This document shows, piece after piece, positions 44,989-53,455 of a stretch of DNA of 64,000 nucleotides (position 1 is its first letter; the number at the start of each line of letters is the position of its first letter). Position numbers and translations under genes: made by a program. Source of the DNA: Candidatus Heritagella gallinarum (GTDB taxonomy: Bacteria > Bacillota > Clostridia > Oscillospirales > Acutalibacteraceae); NCBI GenBank assembly GCA_904394685.1, contig CAJFNK010000039.1, positions 1 to 64,000 of the forward strand. Reading direction: 5' to 3'. Under the pieces are notes generated by a model. The model was not told where the DNA came from. It saw nothing but the letters and a program-made list of their open reading frames with translations, and did not search any database.

Positions 44989-46524
44989 TTATAGTTCCCG
45001 CATCCAATAGCGCCGGTCGAGGCTCCGGTATTGAACGGCTTCGGCGGCGTGGTGGGGCTGGATATCAATGCTGCCATCCAGATCGGCAATTGTGCGGGCA
45101 ACCTTCATCACCCGGTCAAACGCACGGGCAGAAAGCCCCAGCTTTTCAAAAGCGGTACGCAACAGCCCAAGGGCTTCGGGCGTGATGGTGCAGACATCAT
45201 GGAGCATGGAGGGCGGAATCTGGGCGTTGCACGAAACCCCGGTGCCCTGAAAGCGCCGGTTTTGAATTTCCCGTGCCTGATTGACCCTTGCCCGGATTTC
45301 TGCGGAGGATTCTGCTTTCTTGCCGGAAGAAAACTCATCGAAGTTGACCGGCGGAACTTCTACATGAAGATCCAGGCGATCCAGCAGCGGCCCTGAAATG
45401 CGGTTGAGATAACGGGTGACCGCTCCGGGCGAACAGGTGCAGGGCTTGGTAGGATGCCCGAAATAGCCGCAGGGGCAGGGGTTCATCGCAGCGACCAGCA
45501 TAATCGAGCAGGGATAGGATACCGTTCCGTTGACACGGGAAATCGAAACCTTGCCGTCCTCAATAGGTTGGCGCAGAACCTCCATGGACGCACGGGAAAA
45601 CTCTGGTAATTCGTCCAGAAACAGAACGCCGTTATGGGAGAGGGAAATCTCACCCGGCCGGGGAATGGTACCGCCGCCTGATAGTCCGGCAGGCGACACA
45701 GTGTGGTGCGGCGAGCGGAACGGCCGGGTTTGTACCAGTGTGGAGCCAGCGGGGATTGCCCCTGCAATGGAGTGAATCTTGGTGGTTTCAATCATTTCGT
45801 CAAAAGTCATGTCCGGTAAAATAGAGGGAAGACGTTTTGCCAGCATGCTTTTTCCTGAACCGGGCGGGCCGATGAGAAGCACATTGTGTCCGCCGCTGGC
45901 GGCAATTTCAAGGGCTCGTTTGGCTTCCAGCTGGCCTTTTACATCGGCAAAATCCAGCAGGGAAGAAAACTCCGGGTGGTTGCATCCGGGCGGAGGTGCT
46001 ACCGGCTCAAGCAGCGTTTTGCCCATAAGGTGGTCGGTGAGCTGACGAATTGAACGGAGCGGGTAGACTTCCAGTCCCTCTACCACAGCGCCTTCCAGCG
46101 CATTGGCCTCCGGGACAAAAAAGCGGCGGAACCCAGCTTCTTTCGCCGCAATCGCCATGGGGAGAATCCCTCGTACAGGCCGAACCTCGCCGGAAAGGGA
46201 AAGCTCCCCTACAAAAGCGCAGTCGTCCAGTTCAGTTTCAATTTGTCCTGTTGCCACCAGCAGCGCTGTCAAAAGAGGGAGGTCATAGATAGGCCCCTCT
46301 TTTTTCTTGTCGGCGGGCGCCAAGTTCATGGTGATACGGCTAACAGGGTAATCAAAGCCGCAGTTTTTGGCGGCAGAGCGTACCCGCTCTCTGGATTCTT
46401 TTACGGCGGTGTCAGGCAGACCGACAATATCAAAAGTCGGAAGCCCCTTGGAAAGATCGGCTTCTACCTCTACGGTAAAGGCTTCCAGACCATATAATCC
46501 CATGCTGAATATTCTTGCTACCAT
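44989..46524 (-). CDS. comM: YifB/ComM-family Mg-chelatase-like AAA ATPase
   Basis: The 511-aa protein has an N-terminal Lon-substrate-like domain (SRITMNLAPADKKKEGPIYDLPL split near 60-85), Walker A LIGPPGSGKSML (about 212-223), Walker B GVLFLDELPEF (about 300-310) and a C-terminal Mg-chelatase region with paired Cys (NPCPCGYFG, CTCSPG). ComM is a branch-migration helicase used in natural transformation in other bacteria. ATG 46524 follows GGGAGG. A -10 TATAAT reads leftwards at 46559-46554, with no clear -35. Confidence 0.92.
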   Translation of the reverse strand: MVARIFSMGLYGLEAFTVEVEADLSKGLPTFDIVGLPDTAVKESRERVRSAAKNCGFDYPVSRITMNLAPADKKKEGPIYDLPLLTALLVATGQIETELDDCAFVGELSLSGEVRPVRGILPMAIAAKEAGFRRFFVPEANALEGAVVEGLEVYPLRSIRQLTDHLMGKTLLEPVAPPPGCNHPEFSSLLDFADVKGQLEAKRALEIAASGGHNVLLIGPPGSGKSMLAKRLPSILPDMTFDEMIETTKIHSIAGAIPAGSTLVQTRPFRSPHHTVSPAGLSGGGTIPRPGEISLSHNGVLFLDELPEFSRASMEVLRQPIEDGKVSISRVNGTVSYPCSIMLVAAMNPCPCGYFGHPTKPCTCSPGAVTRYLNRISGPLLDRLDLHVEVPPVNFDEFSSGKKAESSAEIRARVNQAREIQNRRFQGTGVSCNAQIPPSMLHDVCTITPEALGLLRTAFEKLGLSARAFDRVMKVARTIADLDGSIDIQPHHAAEAVQYRSLDRRYWMREL

Positions 46525-46600
46525 TGGTAATTCCTCCCTTTTCAATCTATTTGATTATATAATATAAGTGGTATGAAATAATTTTTAAAAAGAATTAAAA

Positions 46601-46626
46601 CGCCCTCTTGCTCTTGAAAGAGGGCG
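46601..46626. other. hairpin in the comM-sigma divergent region
   Basis: CGCCCTCTT (46601-46609) pairs perfectly with AAGAGGGCG (46618-46626). Reading leftwards it is followed by TTTTAATTCTTTTT, so it could be a minus-strand terminator, but no minus-strand gene lies to its right within the window's 170 bases. Confidence 0.45.
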
Positions 46627-46711
46627 ACAAAGAGAAAGGGTGGACTGGTTATTCAATCAAACTATAAAAACGAGAAGGATGAAAAAATTATTGTTAAATT
46701 TTAAATTTTTG

Positions 46712-46740
46712 TTGACTTTTTCAGGTAAATCGGGTATGAT
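46712..46740 (+). promoter_or_regulatory. sigma-A promoter for the sigma factor gene
   Basis: -35 TTGACT (46712-46717), 17-bp spacer and -10 TATGAT (46735-46740), about 50 bases before the gene. Confidence 0.8.
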
Positions 46741-46790
46741 TGGAAAAGACAACATCATGAACGGTTGTTTTATTGAGGTGTTATTGAGTT

Positions 46791-47369
46791 TTGAGATGGA
46801 TGTCCATTCCAGAAAATGAACTGGTCGGGTTGGTACAGAAAGATGAGACGGATGCTTTTGCGGAACTTGCGTCCCGGTATTTACCTCTGATTCATCGAAT
46901 TGCCTATCCGTATCGTTCTTGTCTTCTGGAAACAGAAGATCTATCACAGGAAGGTCTGTTGGGTCTTTTCTTTGCGGCAAGGACATATCATCCAGAGGGA
47001 ACAGCAAGTTTTTCTACTTATGCGGGGATTTGTATCTCGAATCGGATCATTTCTGCATACAGAAAAGCGGTCAGACAAAAAAGCAGCTCTATTTATGGTA
47101 TGGTTTCTCTTGAAGAAGAAGCCTGGAGATTGCTTTCCGGTATATGTTCAGAGGGGATAAATCCCGAAGAACTGCTGGTTGACCGTGAAAATCTGGATGT
47201 TCTCCTTAAAAAGCTTCAGGAAACACTGACTGAAATGGAGCATCGGGTTTTATCCTGTTATGCTGCCGGTTTTTCCTATCAGGAAATTTCTGAGAAACTT
47301 GGTATTTCTATGAAATCTGTGGGGAATGCTATGCAGAGAGCCAGACGAAAACTGCGTGTTGCATTTTAG
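46791..47369 (+). CDS. sigma-70 family factor, SigH-like
   Basis: The 192-aa factor has region 2 (ETEDLSQEGLLGLFFAARTY and SFSTYAGICISNRIISAYRKAVRQK, about 44-98) and region 4 with a helix-turn-helix (SYQEISEKLGISMKSVGNAMQRARRKL, split about 163-189). The order and wording resemble SigH (Spo0H), the transition-state factor that starts sporulation, rather than an ECF factor; region 3 is reduced. Start may be TTG 46791 (GAGGTG ten bases upstream) or ATG 46800. No anti-sigma gene is adjacent. Confidence 0.8.
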   Translation: MRWMSIPENELVGLVQKDETDAFAELASRYLPLIHRIAYPYRSCLLETEDLSQEGLLGLFFAARTYHPEGTASFSTYAGICISNRIISAYRKAVRQKSSSIYGMVSLEEEAWRLLSGICSEGINPEELLVDRENLDVLLKKLQETLTEMEHRVLSCYAAGFSYQEISEKLGISMKSVGNAMQRARRKLRVAF

Positions 47370-47381
47370 CCGTTTTTCATA

Positions 47382-47445
47382 TGCCCCGGTAGCTTAAGTA
47401 GAGCGTTGATTATCAAAGGCGGCGGTGCGAATCCGTCTACGGGCA
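47382..47445 (+). ncRNA. tRNA-like folded element upstream of zinc-ribbon gene
   Basis: TGCCC (47382-47386) pairs with GGGCA (47441-47445) and, past a CG bulge, GTAG (47389-47392) pairs with CTAC (47437-47440). Inside are a D-arm-like GCTT/GAGC stem and a T-arm-like GGCGG/CCGTC stem with loop TGCGAAT (47421-47437). The anticodon arm is about seven bases too short and there is no CCA, so it is not a normal tRNA. It may be a decayed tRNA or a leader RNA. Confidence 0.4.
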
Positions 47446-47477
47446 AATATCTATTATCCAAAGTGAGGTATATCACA

Positions 47478-47753
47478 ATGTACGAAGACAAGACTCTGAT
47501 TTGCAAAGAATGTGGCGCTGAATTTGTTTTCACCGCCGGCGAGCAGGAATTTTATGCTTCCAAGGGTTTCGTAAATGAGCCCCAGAGATGCAAGGCCTGC
47601 CGTGATGCCCGTAAGAACGCCGCTAAGCCTGAGCGTGAGATGTTCACCGCTGTTTGCGCTTCCTGCGGTAAGGAAGCAAGAGTTCCTTTCAAGCCCCGTG
47701 AGGATCGCCCGGTGTACTGCAGCGAGTGCTTCGCAAAAATGAGAGAGGAATAA
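47478..47753 (+). CDS. zinc-ribbon protein
   Basis: The 91-aa protein has four CxxC pairs: CKEC, CKAC, CASC and CSEC, giving two zinc ribbons. Between them lie FYASKGFVNEPQRC (about 25-38) and the basic RDARKNAAKPERE. The family is common in Firmicutes and has no known function; DNA or RNA binding is plausible. GTGAGGT precedes ATG 47478. Codon use suggests good expression. A terminator follows at once, so it is a single-gene unit. Confidence 0.85.
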   Translation: MYEDKTLICKECGAEFVFTAGEQEFYASKGFVNEPQRCKACRDARKNAAKPEREMFTAVCASCGKEARVPFKPREDRPVYCSECFAKMREE

Positions 47754-47761
47754 TTTTCTCC

Positions 47762-47796
47762 AGTCCCCTTTCCGGAAACGGGAAGGGGACTTTTTT
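47762..47796 (+). terminator. intrinsic terminator after zinc-ribbon gene
   Basis: AGTCCCCTT (47762-47770) pairs with AAGGGGACT (47783-47791) and continues into an inner GC pairing, followed by six T. Confidence 0.9.
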
Positions 47797-47860
47797 GTTT
47801 AAAAGGTTATGGCGAAACTGTGAAAAATTCCTGTGTTTTTTGGAAAACTCCATGAAACGC

Positions 47861-47889
47861 TTTACTTTATGCGGTGGGTATTGTAAAAT
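47861..47889 (+). promoter_or_regulatory. sigma-A promoter for pyrH-frr
   Basis: -35 TTTACT (47861-47866), 17-bp spacer and -10 TAAAAT (47884-47889), 30 bases before the pyrH start. Confidence 0.7.
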
Positions 47890-47918
47890 GATAGAAAATG
47901 AGTCTGGAGGTTTTATCA

Positions 47919-48626
47919 TTGGAACCGAAATATAAGAGAATTTTGCTCAAGCTCAGTGGAGAGTCTTTGGCTGGTAACCAGAAGCACGGAATCGATTTTG
48001 ACACCGTTATGAAAATCTGCCGTCCTATCAAAGAAATCGTAAAGATGGGCGTGGAAGTCGGAATCGTAGTTGGCGGCGGCAACTTCTGGCGTGGACGCAG
48101 CAGCGGCGAAATGGATCGTACCCGTGCCGACCATATGGGTATGCTGGCAACCGTTATCAATGCGCTGGGCGTAGCGGACGGACTGGAGCAGCTCGGCCTG
48201 GAAGTGCGTGTGCAGACTGCTATCAGCATGCAGGAAGTGGCAGAGCCTTATATCCGCAACCGTGCTGTGCGTCATCTGGAAAAAGGCCGTGTGGTCGTGT
48301 TCGGATGCGGCACCGGTAACCCCTTCTTTTCCACTGACACGGCGGCTGCTCTGCGTGCAGCAGAAATCGATGCCGACATTATCCTGAAGGCAACCATGGT
48401 TGACGGCGTGTATGACAGCGATCCCAAGAAGAACCCCAACGCTGTGAAGTATGACACGCTGACCTTTAGCGATGTGCTGAATCAGAACCTGCAGGTAATG
48501 GACAGTACGGCCGCTTCTCTGTGCAGAGATAACCATCTGCCGATTCTGGTGTTCAGTATTGAAGATCCGGACAACATTGTGCGGGCAGTTTCAGAAGGTT
48601 CTGTCGGAACTCTGGTGACAGACTGA
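47919..48626 (+). CDS. pyrH: uridylate kinase
   Basis: The 235-aa UMP kinase of the amino-acid-kinase fold makes [14 protein letters not shown] (about 9-19), [10 protein letters not shown] (about 52-61) and the [20 protein letters not shown] segment (about 130-149) are diagnostic. Start TTG 47919 lies eight bases after GGAGG; an upstream in-frame ATG at 47898 has no site. The usual rpsB-tsf genes do not precede it. Confidence 0.96.
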   Translation: MEPKYKRILLKLSGESLAGNQKHGIDFDTVMKICRPIKEIVKMGVEVGIVVGGGNFWRGRSSGEMDRTRADHMGMLATVINALGVADGLEQLGLEVRVQTAISMQEVAEPYIRNRAVRHLEKGRVVVFGCGTGNPFFSTDTAAALRAAEIDADIILKATMVDGVYDSDPKKNPNAVKYDTLTFSDVLNQNLQVMDSTAASLCRDNHLPILVFSIEDPDNIVRAVSEGSVGTLVTD

Positions 48627-48725
48627 GCCTTAGCCCACACATCAGCTTCCTGTTTGCTGCCACGAGGGGCAGACGGAACGTAATTTATTCAGATCATTAT
48701 TACCCGTGGAGAAAAGGTGTTTGTG

Positions 48726-49280
48726 ATGAAAGAGGTATTAGCAAAAGCAGAAACCAAAATGGAAAAGTCAATTTCTGTATTGAGCGCTGATTATGCGGCT
48801 ATCCGTGCCGGCCGTGCCAATCCGGCTGTGCTGGATAAAATTATGGTCGATTATTATAGCGCTCCCACTGCTATCAACCAGCTGGCTGCTATTTCGGTGG
48901 CAGAGGCTCGTGTTCTGACCATTCAGCCTTGGGATACCAGTGTGTGCCGTGCCATTGAAAAGGCAATCCAGACCTCTGATCTGGGCATGAATCCGCAGAG
49001 CGATGGCAAAACCATCCGCCTGATTTTCCCGCAGCTCACCGAGGAACGCCGTCGTGCGCTGGCAAAGGATATCAGCAAAATGGCAGAGGACTGCAAGGTT
49101 GCAATCCGTTCCATTCGCCGGGACGCTATCGACAAGCTGAAGGCTATGAAGAAAAACGGCGAGCTGACCGAGGACGACCTGAAGCAGGCAGAGAAAAAGA
49201 CGCAGGATCTTACCGATAAGTGCTGCAAGGAAATCGAAGCCATTCAGGCTAAAAAAGAAAAAGAGATCATGGAGATCTAA
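48726..49280 (+). CDS. frr: ribosome recycling factor
   Basis: The 184-aa factor splits post-termination ribosomes with EF-G. AAIRAGRANPAVLDKIMVDYYS (split near 24-45), IQPWDTS (about 70-76) and the long helical C-half with IRRDAIDKLKAM are typical. AAAAGGTG lies six bases before ATG 48726. Confidence 0.96.
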   Translation: MKEVLAKAETKMEKSISVLSADYAAIRAGRANPAVLDKIMVDYYSAPTAINQLAAISVAEARVLTIQPWDTSVCRAIEKAIQTSDLGMNPQSDGKTIRLIFPQLTEERRRALAKDISKMAEDCKVAIRSIRRDAIDKLKAMKKNGELTEDDLKQAEKKTQDLTDKCCKEIEAIQAKKEKEIMEI

Positions 49281-49339
49281 GGACAAACAGATGCCGGTGT
49301 GGGAAATGCTGTGAATGTGGCGGCGTTTCTCTGAATAGT

Positions 49340-49364
49340 GGGTGCAGCGGTTTTGTCTGCACCC
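49340..49364 (+). other. intergenic hairpin between frr and uppS
   Basis: GGGTGCAG (49340-49347) pairs perfectly with CTGCACCC (49357-49364). No T-run follows. It may shape processing between frr and uppS; the rest of the 115-base gap shows nothing clear. Confidence 0.45.
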
Positions 49365-49395
49365 CTGTTCCGGTAAAATGCAAGGGGTTGTAACA

Positions 49396-50133
49396 GTGAT
49401 TTTTGGAAAACAGGAAAAAGCCAGAGATTCAAAACGGGTTTTGCCCCGCCATCTCGGTATTATTATGGATGGAAATGGCCGCTGGGCAAAAAAGAGGGGA
49501 CTTCCTCGGACAGCAGGACATACGGTTGGTGCTGCCAACTTTAAAACCATCACCCGGTATTGTGCTTCTATTGGAATCGAATACCTAACGGTATATGCTT
49601 TTTCTACTGAGAACTGGAAGCGCCCCGCAGAAGAAGTGTCTGCCCTGATAAAACTGTTCCGCCAGTATCTGGAGGAGGCTCTGCGAGATTTTCTGGACGA
49701 AAATATCAAGGTGCGGTTTATTGGGGATACTTCTGTGTTTCCGGGGGAAATTCGGGAGTTGATCCAGGAAACAGAGAAGGTTTCCCAAAACAGAACCGGA
49801 ATGGTTTTAAATATCGCCATGAACTATGGTGGCCGGGATGAAATTACCCGTGCGGCTCGTATTCTGGCGGAAAAGGCTCTAAAAGGAGAAATAAAGCCGG
49901 AGGAGATTACGGAAGAAGCGATTGCCGGTGAACTGTATACCGCCGGTCAGCCTGACCCCGACCTGATTATCCGCCCAAGTGGGGAACAGCGGGTTTCCAA
50001 TTTTCTTTTGTGGCAGTCGGCTTATGCGGAATATATTATCTGTGATATCCTATGGCCGGATTTTAAGCCTCAGGATCTGGAAAATGCGTTGGACGAATTT
50101 TCCAAACGCCAGCGCCGGTTTGGCGGTGTGTGA
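49396..50133 (+). CDS. uppS: isoprenyl transferase (undecaprenyl diphosphate synthase)
   Basis: The 245-aa cis-prenyltransferase makes the C55 carrier for wall synthesis. HLGIIMDGNGRWAKKRGLPR (about 15-34; catalytic Asp), YAFSTENWKRP (about 69-79) and the C-terminal DLIIRPSGEQRVSNFLLWQ segment are hallmarks. Start GTG 49396 follows AAGGGG by eight bases; ATG 49378 is possible. Confidence 0.95.
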   Translation: MIFGKQEKARDSKRVLPRHLGIIMDGNGRWAKKRGLPRTAGHTVGAANFKTITRYCASIGIEYLTVYAFSTENWKRPAEEVSALIKLFRQYLEEALRDFLDENIKVRFIGDTSVFPGEIRELIQETEKVSQNRTGMVLNIAMNYGGRDEITRAARILAEKALKGEIKPEEITEEAIAGELYTAGQPDPDLIIRPSGEQRVSNFLLWQSAYAEYIICDILWPDFKPQDLENALDEFSKRQRRFGGV

Positions 50134-50175
50134 CCGGGGTTTTATGAAATCAGGAGAAATCGGAGTGATGATGCG

Positions 50176-51000
50176 GTGAAAGAAAGAATCCTCTCCGGTG
50201 CAACGCTGGTAGCGTTTGTAGCGGCGATTGTCATATTTAACAGTTCGTTTCCCTATGCGCTGAATATTGTGCTGGCGCTGGTCAGCGCTTTTGGAATCTG
50301 GGAGCTGATTTCAGCTCTGGGAATCCAGCAGCGGCATTTTCTTGCCTGGCCAAGCGTGGCCGTGGCACTGGCGGTGCCGTTTTGCCCGGATGCGTTCTAT
50401 TTGCAGCTGGTTTTCTATATTTATACCCTGTTGATTTTTACAGGACTGCTGTTCCATCATCAGGAAGTTACGTTTCGAGAACTGGGCGTGATTTACAGCA
50501 TGTCCATCCTGATTCCCTGGGCGTTGCGTACATTGGTGAGCATCCGGAATCTGGAGAATGACGGACACGGGATGTTTTATGTGATCATCACCATTTCGGC
50601 AGCATGGGTGGCGGATGCAGGCGCTTACTTTGTAGGCAACTTTTTGGGGAAGCATAAGCTTTGTCCCAATATTAGCCCCAAAAAGACCATAGAGGGCGCT
50701 GTGGGCGGCCTGCTGGTCGATGTTTTGCTGTTAATGCTGTTTGGACTGATTTTCCAGACCTACTATCAGGGAACCGTCGAGATTCATTACTGGGTTCTGG
50801 CAGTCCTCGGTGCAGGCGGGGCAATCACTTCTATTTTGGGAGATTTGAGTTTTTCACTCATCAAGAGAAGCTGCCATATTAAAGATTTTGGACAGGTAAT
50901 CCCCGGACATGGAGGAATCCTGGATCGCTTTGACAGTGTGGTGTTTGTCTCTCCGTTTGTGTTCCTTTTTGTGTCGGTTTGCCCGATTATCGTATTATAA
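50176..51000 (+). CDS. cdsA: phosphatidate cytidylyltransferase
   Basis: The 274-aa membrane enzyme makes CDP-diacylglycerol for phospholipid synthesis. Seven or eight spans are visible. The C-terminal signature begins LGDLSFSLIKRSCHIKDFG and ends PGHGGILDRFDS (about 232-261). Start GTG follows GGAGTGATG. Confidence 0.93.
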   Translation: MKERILSGATLVAFVAAIVIFNSSFPYALNIVLALVSAFGIWELISALGIQQRHFLAWPSVAVALAVPFCPDAFYLQLVFYIYTLLIFTGLLFHHQEVTFRELGVIYSMSILIPWALRTLVSIRNLENDGHGMFYVIITISAAWVADAGAYFVGNFLGKHKLCPNISPKKTIEGAVGGLLVDVLLLMLFGLIFQTYYQGTVEIHYWVLAVLGAGGAITSILGDLSFSLIKRSCHIKDFGQVIPGHGGILDRFDSVVFVSPFVFLFVSVCPIIVL

Positions 51001-51062
51001 CAGGAAGAAGGGCTGCATGTTCATAATGCGGCCCTTCATATAGTTATGATAGAAGTTCATGA

Positions 51063-51108
51063 ATTCATGGAAACCGGGTATCCTATTCAGGAAGGGTTTT
51101 CCATGAAT
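51063..51108 (+). promoter_or_regulatory. long hairpin upstream of dxr
   Basis: ATTCATGGAAACC pairs with GGTTTTCCATGAAT across 51063-51108, with an inner CCT/AGG pairing. It ends 26 bases before dxr. A second partial hairpin (AAGGGCTGCAT with ATGCGGCCCTT) lies just after cdsA at about 51008-51037. Neither has a T-run. Confidence 0.5.
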
Positions 51109-51134
51109 GGATGTTCAAGATGGAGTTAATGTAA

Positions 51135-52319
51135 ATGAAACAGATTTCAATTATGGGTTCTACCGGCTCGATCGGTACGCAGGCGCTGGACGTGGTGCGT
51201 GGCCTGCCGGAGGAACTGAAAGTGACAGCCGTGGCGGCACATTCTAATATCCGGCTGCTGGAAGAACAGATTCGGGAATTTCGCCCTGCTCTGGCAGTGG
51301 TTTATGACCAGGAGGCCGCTTGGAAGCTGAAAGAAAATGTTCGTGACTGTGATGTGCGGATTGAAGCCGGAATGGAAGGCCTATGTGAAGCCGCTGCTTT
51401 TTCCGGCGCCGACATGGTGCTGAATTCTGTAGTGGGGATGATTGGGCTTCGTCCCACGCTGGAAGCGGTACATGCCGGAAAGGATGTGGCGCTCGCCAAC
51501 AAAGAAACGCTGGTGGCAGGCGGTGCGCTGGTGATGGATGCCGCCCGGAAAAAGGGCGTAAAGATTTTGCCGGTGGACAGTGAACATTCCGCTATTTTCC
51601 AGTGCTTGCAGGGACGTCCACCCAAAGAAGCTGACCCCGAAAACCGTGCGCTGGAAAGGTTGATTTTAACTGCTTCCGGCGGGCCGTTTTTTGGGAAAAC
51701 CCGCAAAGAGCTTGCGGGCGTTACGCCCGAACAGGCGCTGCGCCATCCCAACTGGGATATGGGCGCCAAGGTGACGATTGATTCCGCCACGATGATGAAT
51801 AAGGGGCTGGAAATCATCGAGGCCGCCTGGCTGTTCTCTATGCCGGCCGACCGGATTGACGTGGTAGTCCATCGGGAAAGCGTGGTTCATTCTCTGGTGG
51901 AATATAGCGACTATTCGGTGATTGCCCAGCTGGGCGTGCCGGATATGCGGGTGCCGATTCAGTATGCGCTCACCTGGCCTGCTCGTGCGCCTTCCCCGGT
52001 AAAACAGCTGCATCTGGCAGAATATGGGGCGTTACATTTTGCACAGCCGGATGAAGAAACCTTCCAGTGTCTGGCTGCCTGCAAAAAGGCGCTTCGTCGT
52101 GGCGGCCTGGCGCCTGCTGCTGCAAATGGCGCCAACGAGGAAGCAGTAAAGCTGTTTCTGGACAAAAAGATTTCGTTCCTGTCGATTGGCCAGCTGGTTA
52201 CCGAAGCCATGGAGCGGCAGGAGGATGCGGTGTGTGATTCCCTCGAAGCCATTCTGGACGCAGACCGCAGAGCAAGGGAATATGTGCACAGCCGTGCAGA
52301 AAACCATGAGCTTCTCTGA
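51135..52319 (+). CDS. dxr: 1-deoxy-D-xylulose 5-phosphate reductoisomerase
   Basis: The 394-aa enzyme makes MEP in the non-mevalonate isoprenoid route. GSTGSIGTQALDVV (about 8-21) is the NADPH site, LANKETLVAGG (about 120-130) and PVDSEHSAIFQCL (about 146-158; metal site) follow, and ATIDSATMMNKGLE-type VTIDSATMMNKGLEIIEA is near 213-230. It sits with ispG and rseP, so two MEP-pathway genes are in one cluster. Confidence 0.96.
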   Translation: MKQISIMGSTGSIGTQALDVVRGLPEELKVTAVAAHSNIRLLEEQIREFRPALAVVYDQEAAWKLKENVRDCDVRIEAGMEGLCEAAAFSGADMVLNSVVGMIGLRPTLEAVHAGKDVALANKETLVAGGALVMDAARKKGVKILPVDSEHSAIFQCLQGRPPKEADPENRALERLILTASGGPFFGKTRKELAGVTPEQALRHPNWDMGAKVTIDSATMMNKGLEIIEAAWLFSMPADRIDVVVHRESVVHSLVEYSDYSVIAQLGVPDMRVPIQYALTWPARAPSPVKQLHLAEYGALHFAQPDEETFQCLAACKKALRRGGLAPAAANGANEEAVKLFLDKKISFLSIGQLVTEAMERQEDAVCDSLEAILDADRRAREYVHSRAENHELL

Positions 52320-52349
52320 AAAATTGCGGCACAAACTGTTTGAAATGAG

Positions 52350-53432
52350 GTGTTTACGATTCTCATCAATATTTTACTGGGTATCATTGCAGTCCTGCTG
52401 TTTGGGCTGATTATCTTCCTTCACGAGCTGGGACATTTTGTCACCGCCAAGCTGTCGGGGATTCGAGTAAATGAGTTTGCTATGGGTATGGGACCCACCC
52501 TGTTCCGTTTTCAGCGTGGCGAAACCACCTATGCGCTGCGCCTGTTCCCCATTGGCGGTTTTTGCGCCATGGAGGGAGAAGACGAAGAAAGTAACGACGA
52601 ACGGGCTTTTGGCAACAAGCCTGTGTGGAAGCGGATTATTGTGGTAGGAGCCGGCGCCTTTATGAATCTGGTGCTGGGTCTGCTGTTGATGGCGATTATT
52701 GTAGTACAGCAGCCAATTTATGCCAGCACCACTATTTCCAAATTTGAGGACGGTGCTGCTCTGCAACAGGCGGGCGTGCAGGTTGGCGACCGCTTTGTGT
52801 CCATTGACGGATATACCATTAACGGCGACCAGGATTTGAATTTTGCCTTTGGAATGGCAAACCCGGAGTCGGTGGATATCGTGGTGGATCGCAACGGCGA
52901 GCGTATTGCGTTTGATAATGTTAAGTTCGACACCGTCGAGAGGAATGGTCAGCAGATTCTGACGACTGGATTTTATGTGCAGCCGATTGAGCGCAGCTTT
53001 GGCAGCGTGATTCAAAAGACGTTTACCGACACCTGGTCCATGGTCAAAATGGTCTGGGTAAGCCTTGCCGGGCTGGTCAGCGGCCGTTTTGGGCTCAACG
53101 AGGTTGCCGGGCCGGTGGGCGTGGCGCAGGCGATCACGCAGGCAGCGGCTGTGGGCTTGGAAGTCAGTTTCCTGGCGGCTTTCAATAACATCCTTTTGAT
53201 TATGGTAATTCTTACCGTGAACCTTGGAATTGTGAACCTGCTGCCGCTGCCGGCGCTGGATGGCGGCCGGTTGGTATTCCTGATTATCGAGGGAATCCGC
53301 CGCAAGCCGGTGAACCCCAAGTATGAGGGCTGGATTCATGCAGCCGGTTTTGTATTTTTGATTGGCCTGATGATTCTGGTGGCGTTTAACGATATTGTGC
53401 GACTGTTTAGCGGGCAGGGGCTTGGCGGCTGA
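52350..53432 (+). CDS. rseP: RseP/RasP site-2 metalloprotease
   Basis: The 360-aa intramembrane protease has HELGH (about 26-30), a PDZ domain (about 125-200, from FEDGAALQQAGVQVGDRFVSIDG) and NLLPLPALDGGRL (about 297-309). It cleaves anti-sigma factors and remnant signal peptides in relatives. The start is unclear: GTG 52350 has no proper site upstream, and the only GAGGTG overlaps that GTG, pointing to a possible non-standard start a few codons later. Confidence 0.93.
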   Translation: MFTILINILLGIIAVLLFGLIIFLHELGHFVTAKLSGIRVNEFAMGMGPTLFRFQRGETTYALRLFPIGGFCAMEGEDEESNDERAFGNKPVWKRIIVVGAGAFMNLVLGLLLMAIIVVQQPIYASTTISKFEDGAALQQAGVQVGDRFVSIDGYTINGDQDLNFAFGMANPESVDIVVDRNGERIAFDNVKFDTVERNGQQILTTGFYVQPIERSFGSVIQKTFTDTWSMVKMVWVSLAGLVSGRFGLNEVAGPVGVAQAITQAAAVGLEVSFLAAFNNILLIMVILTVNLGIVNLLPLPALDGGRLVFLIIEGIRRKPVNPKYEGWIHAAGFVFLIGLMILVAFNDIVRLFSGQGLGG

Positions 53433-53455
53433 CCGCTGTGAAAGGGGAAGTGGAA

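Noticed and set aside
47382..47445. Calling a functional tRNA here
   Set aside because: Acceptor pairing is incomplete, the anticodon arm is too short and CCA is absent; kept only as a tRNA-like element.
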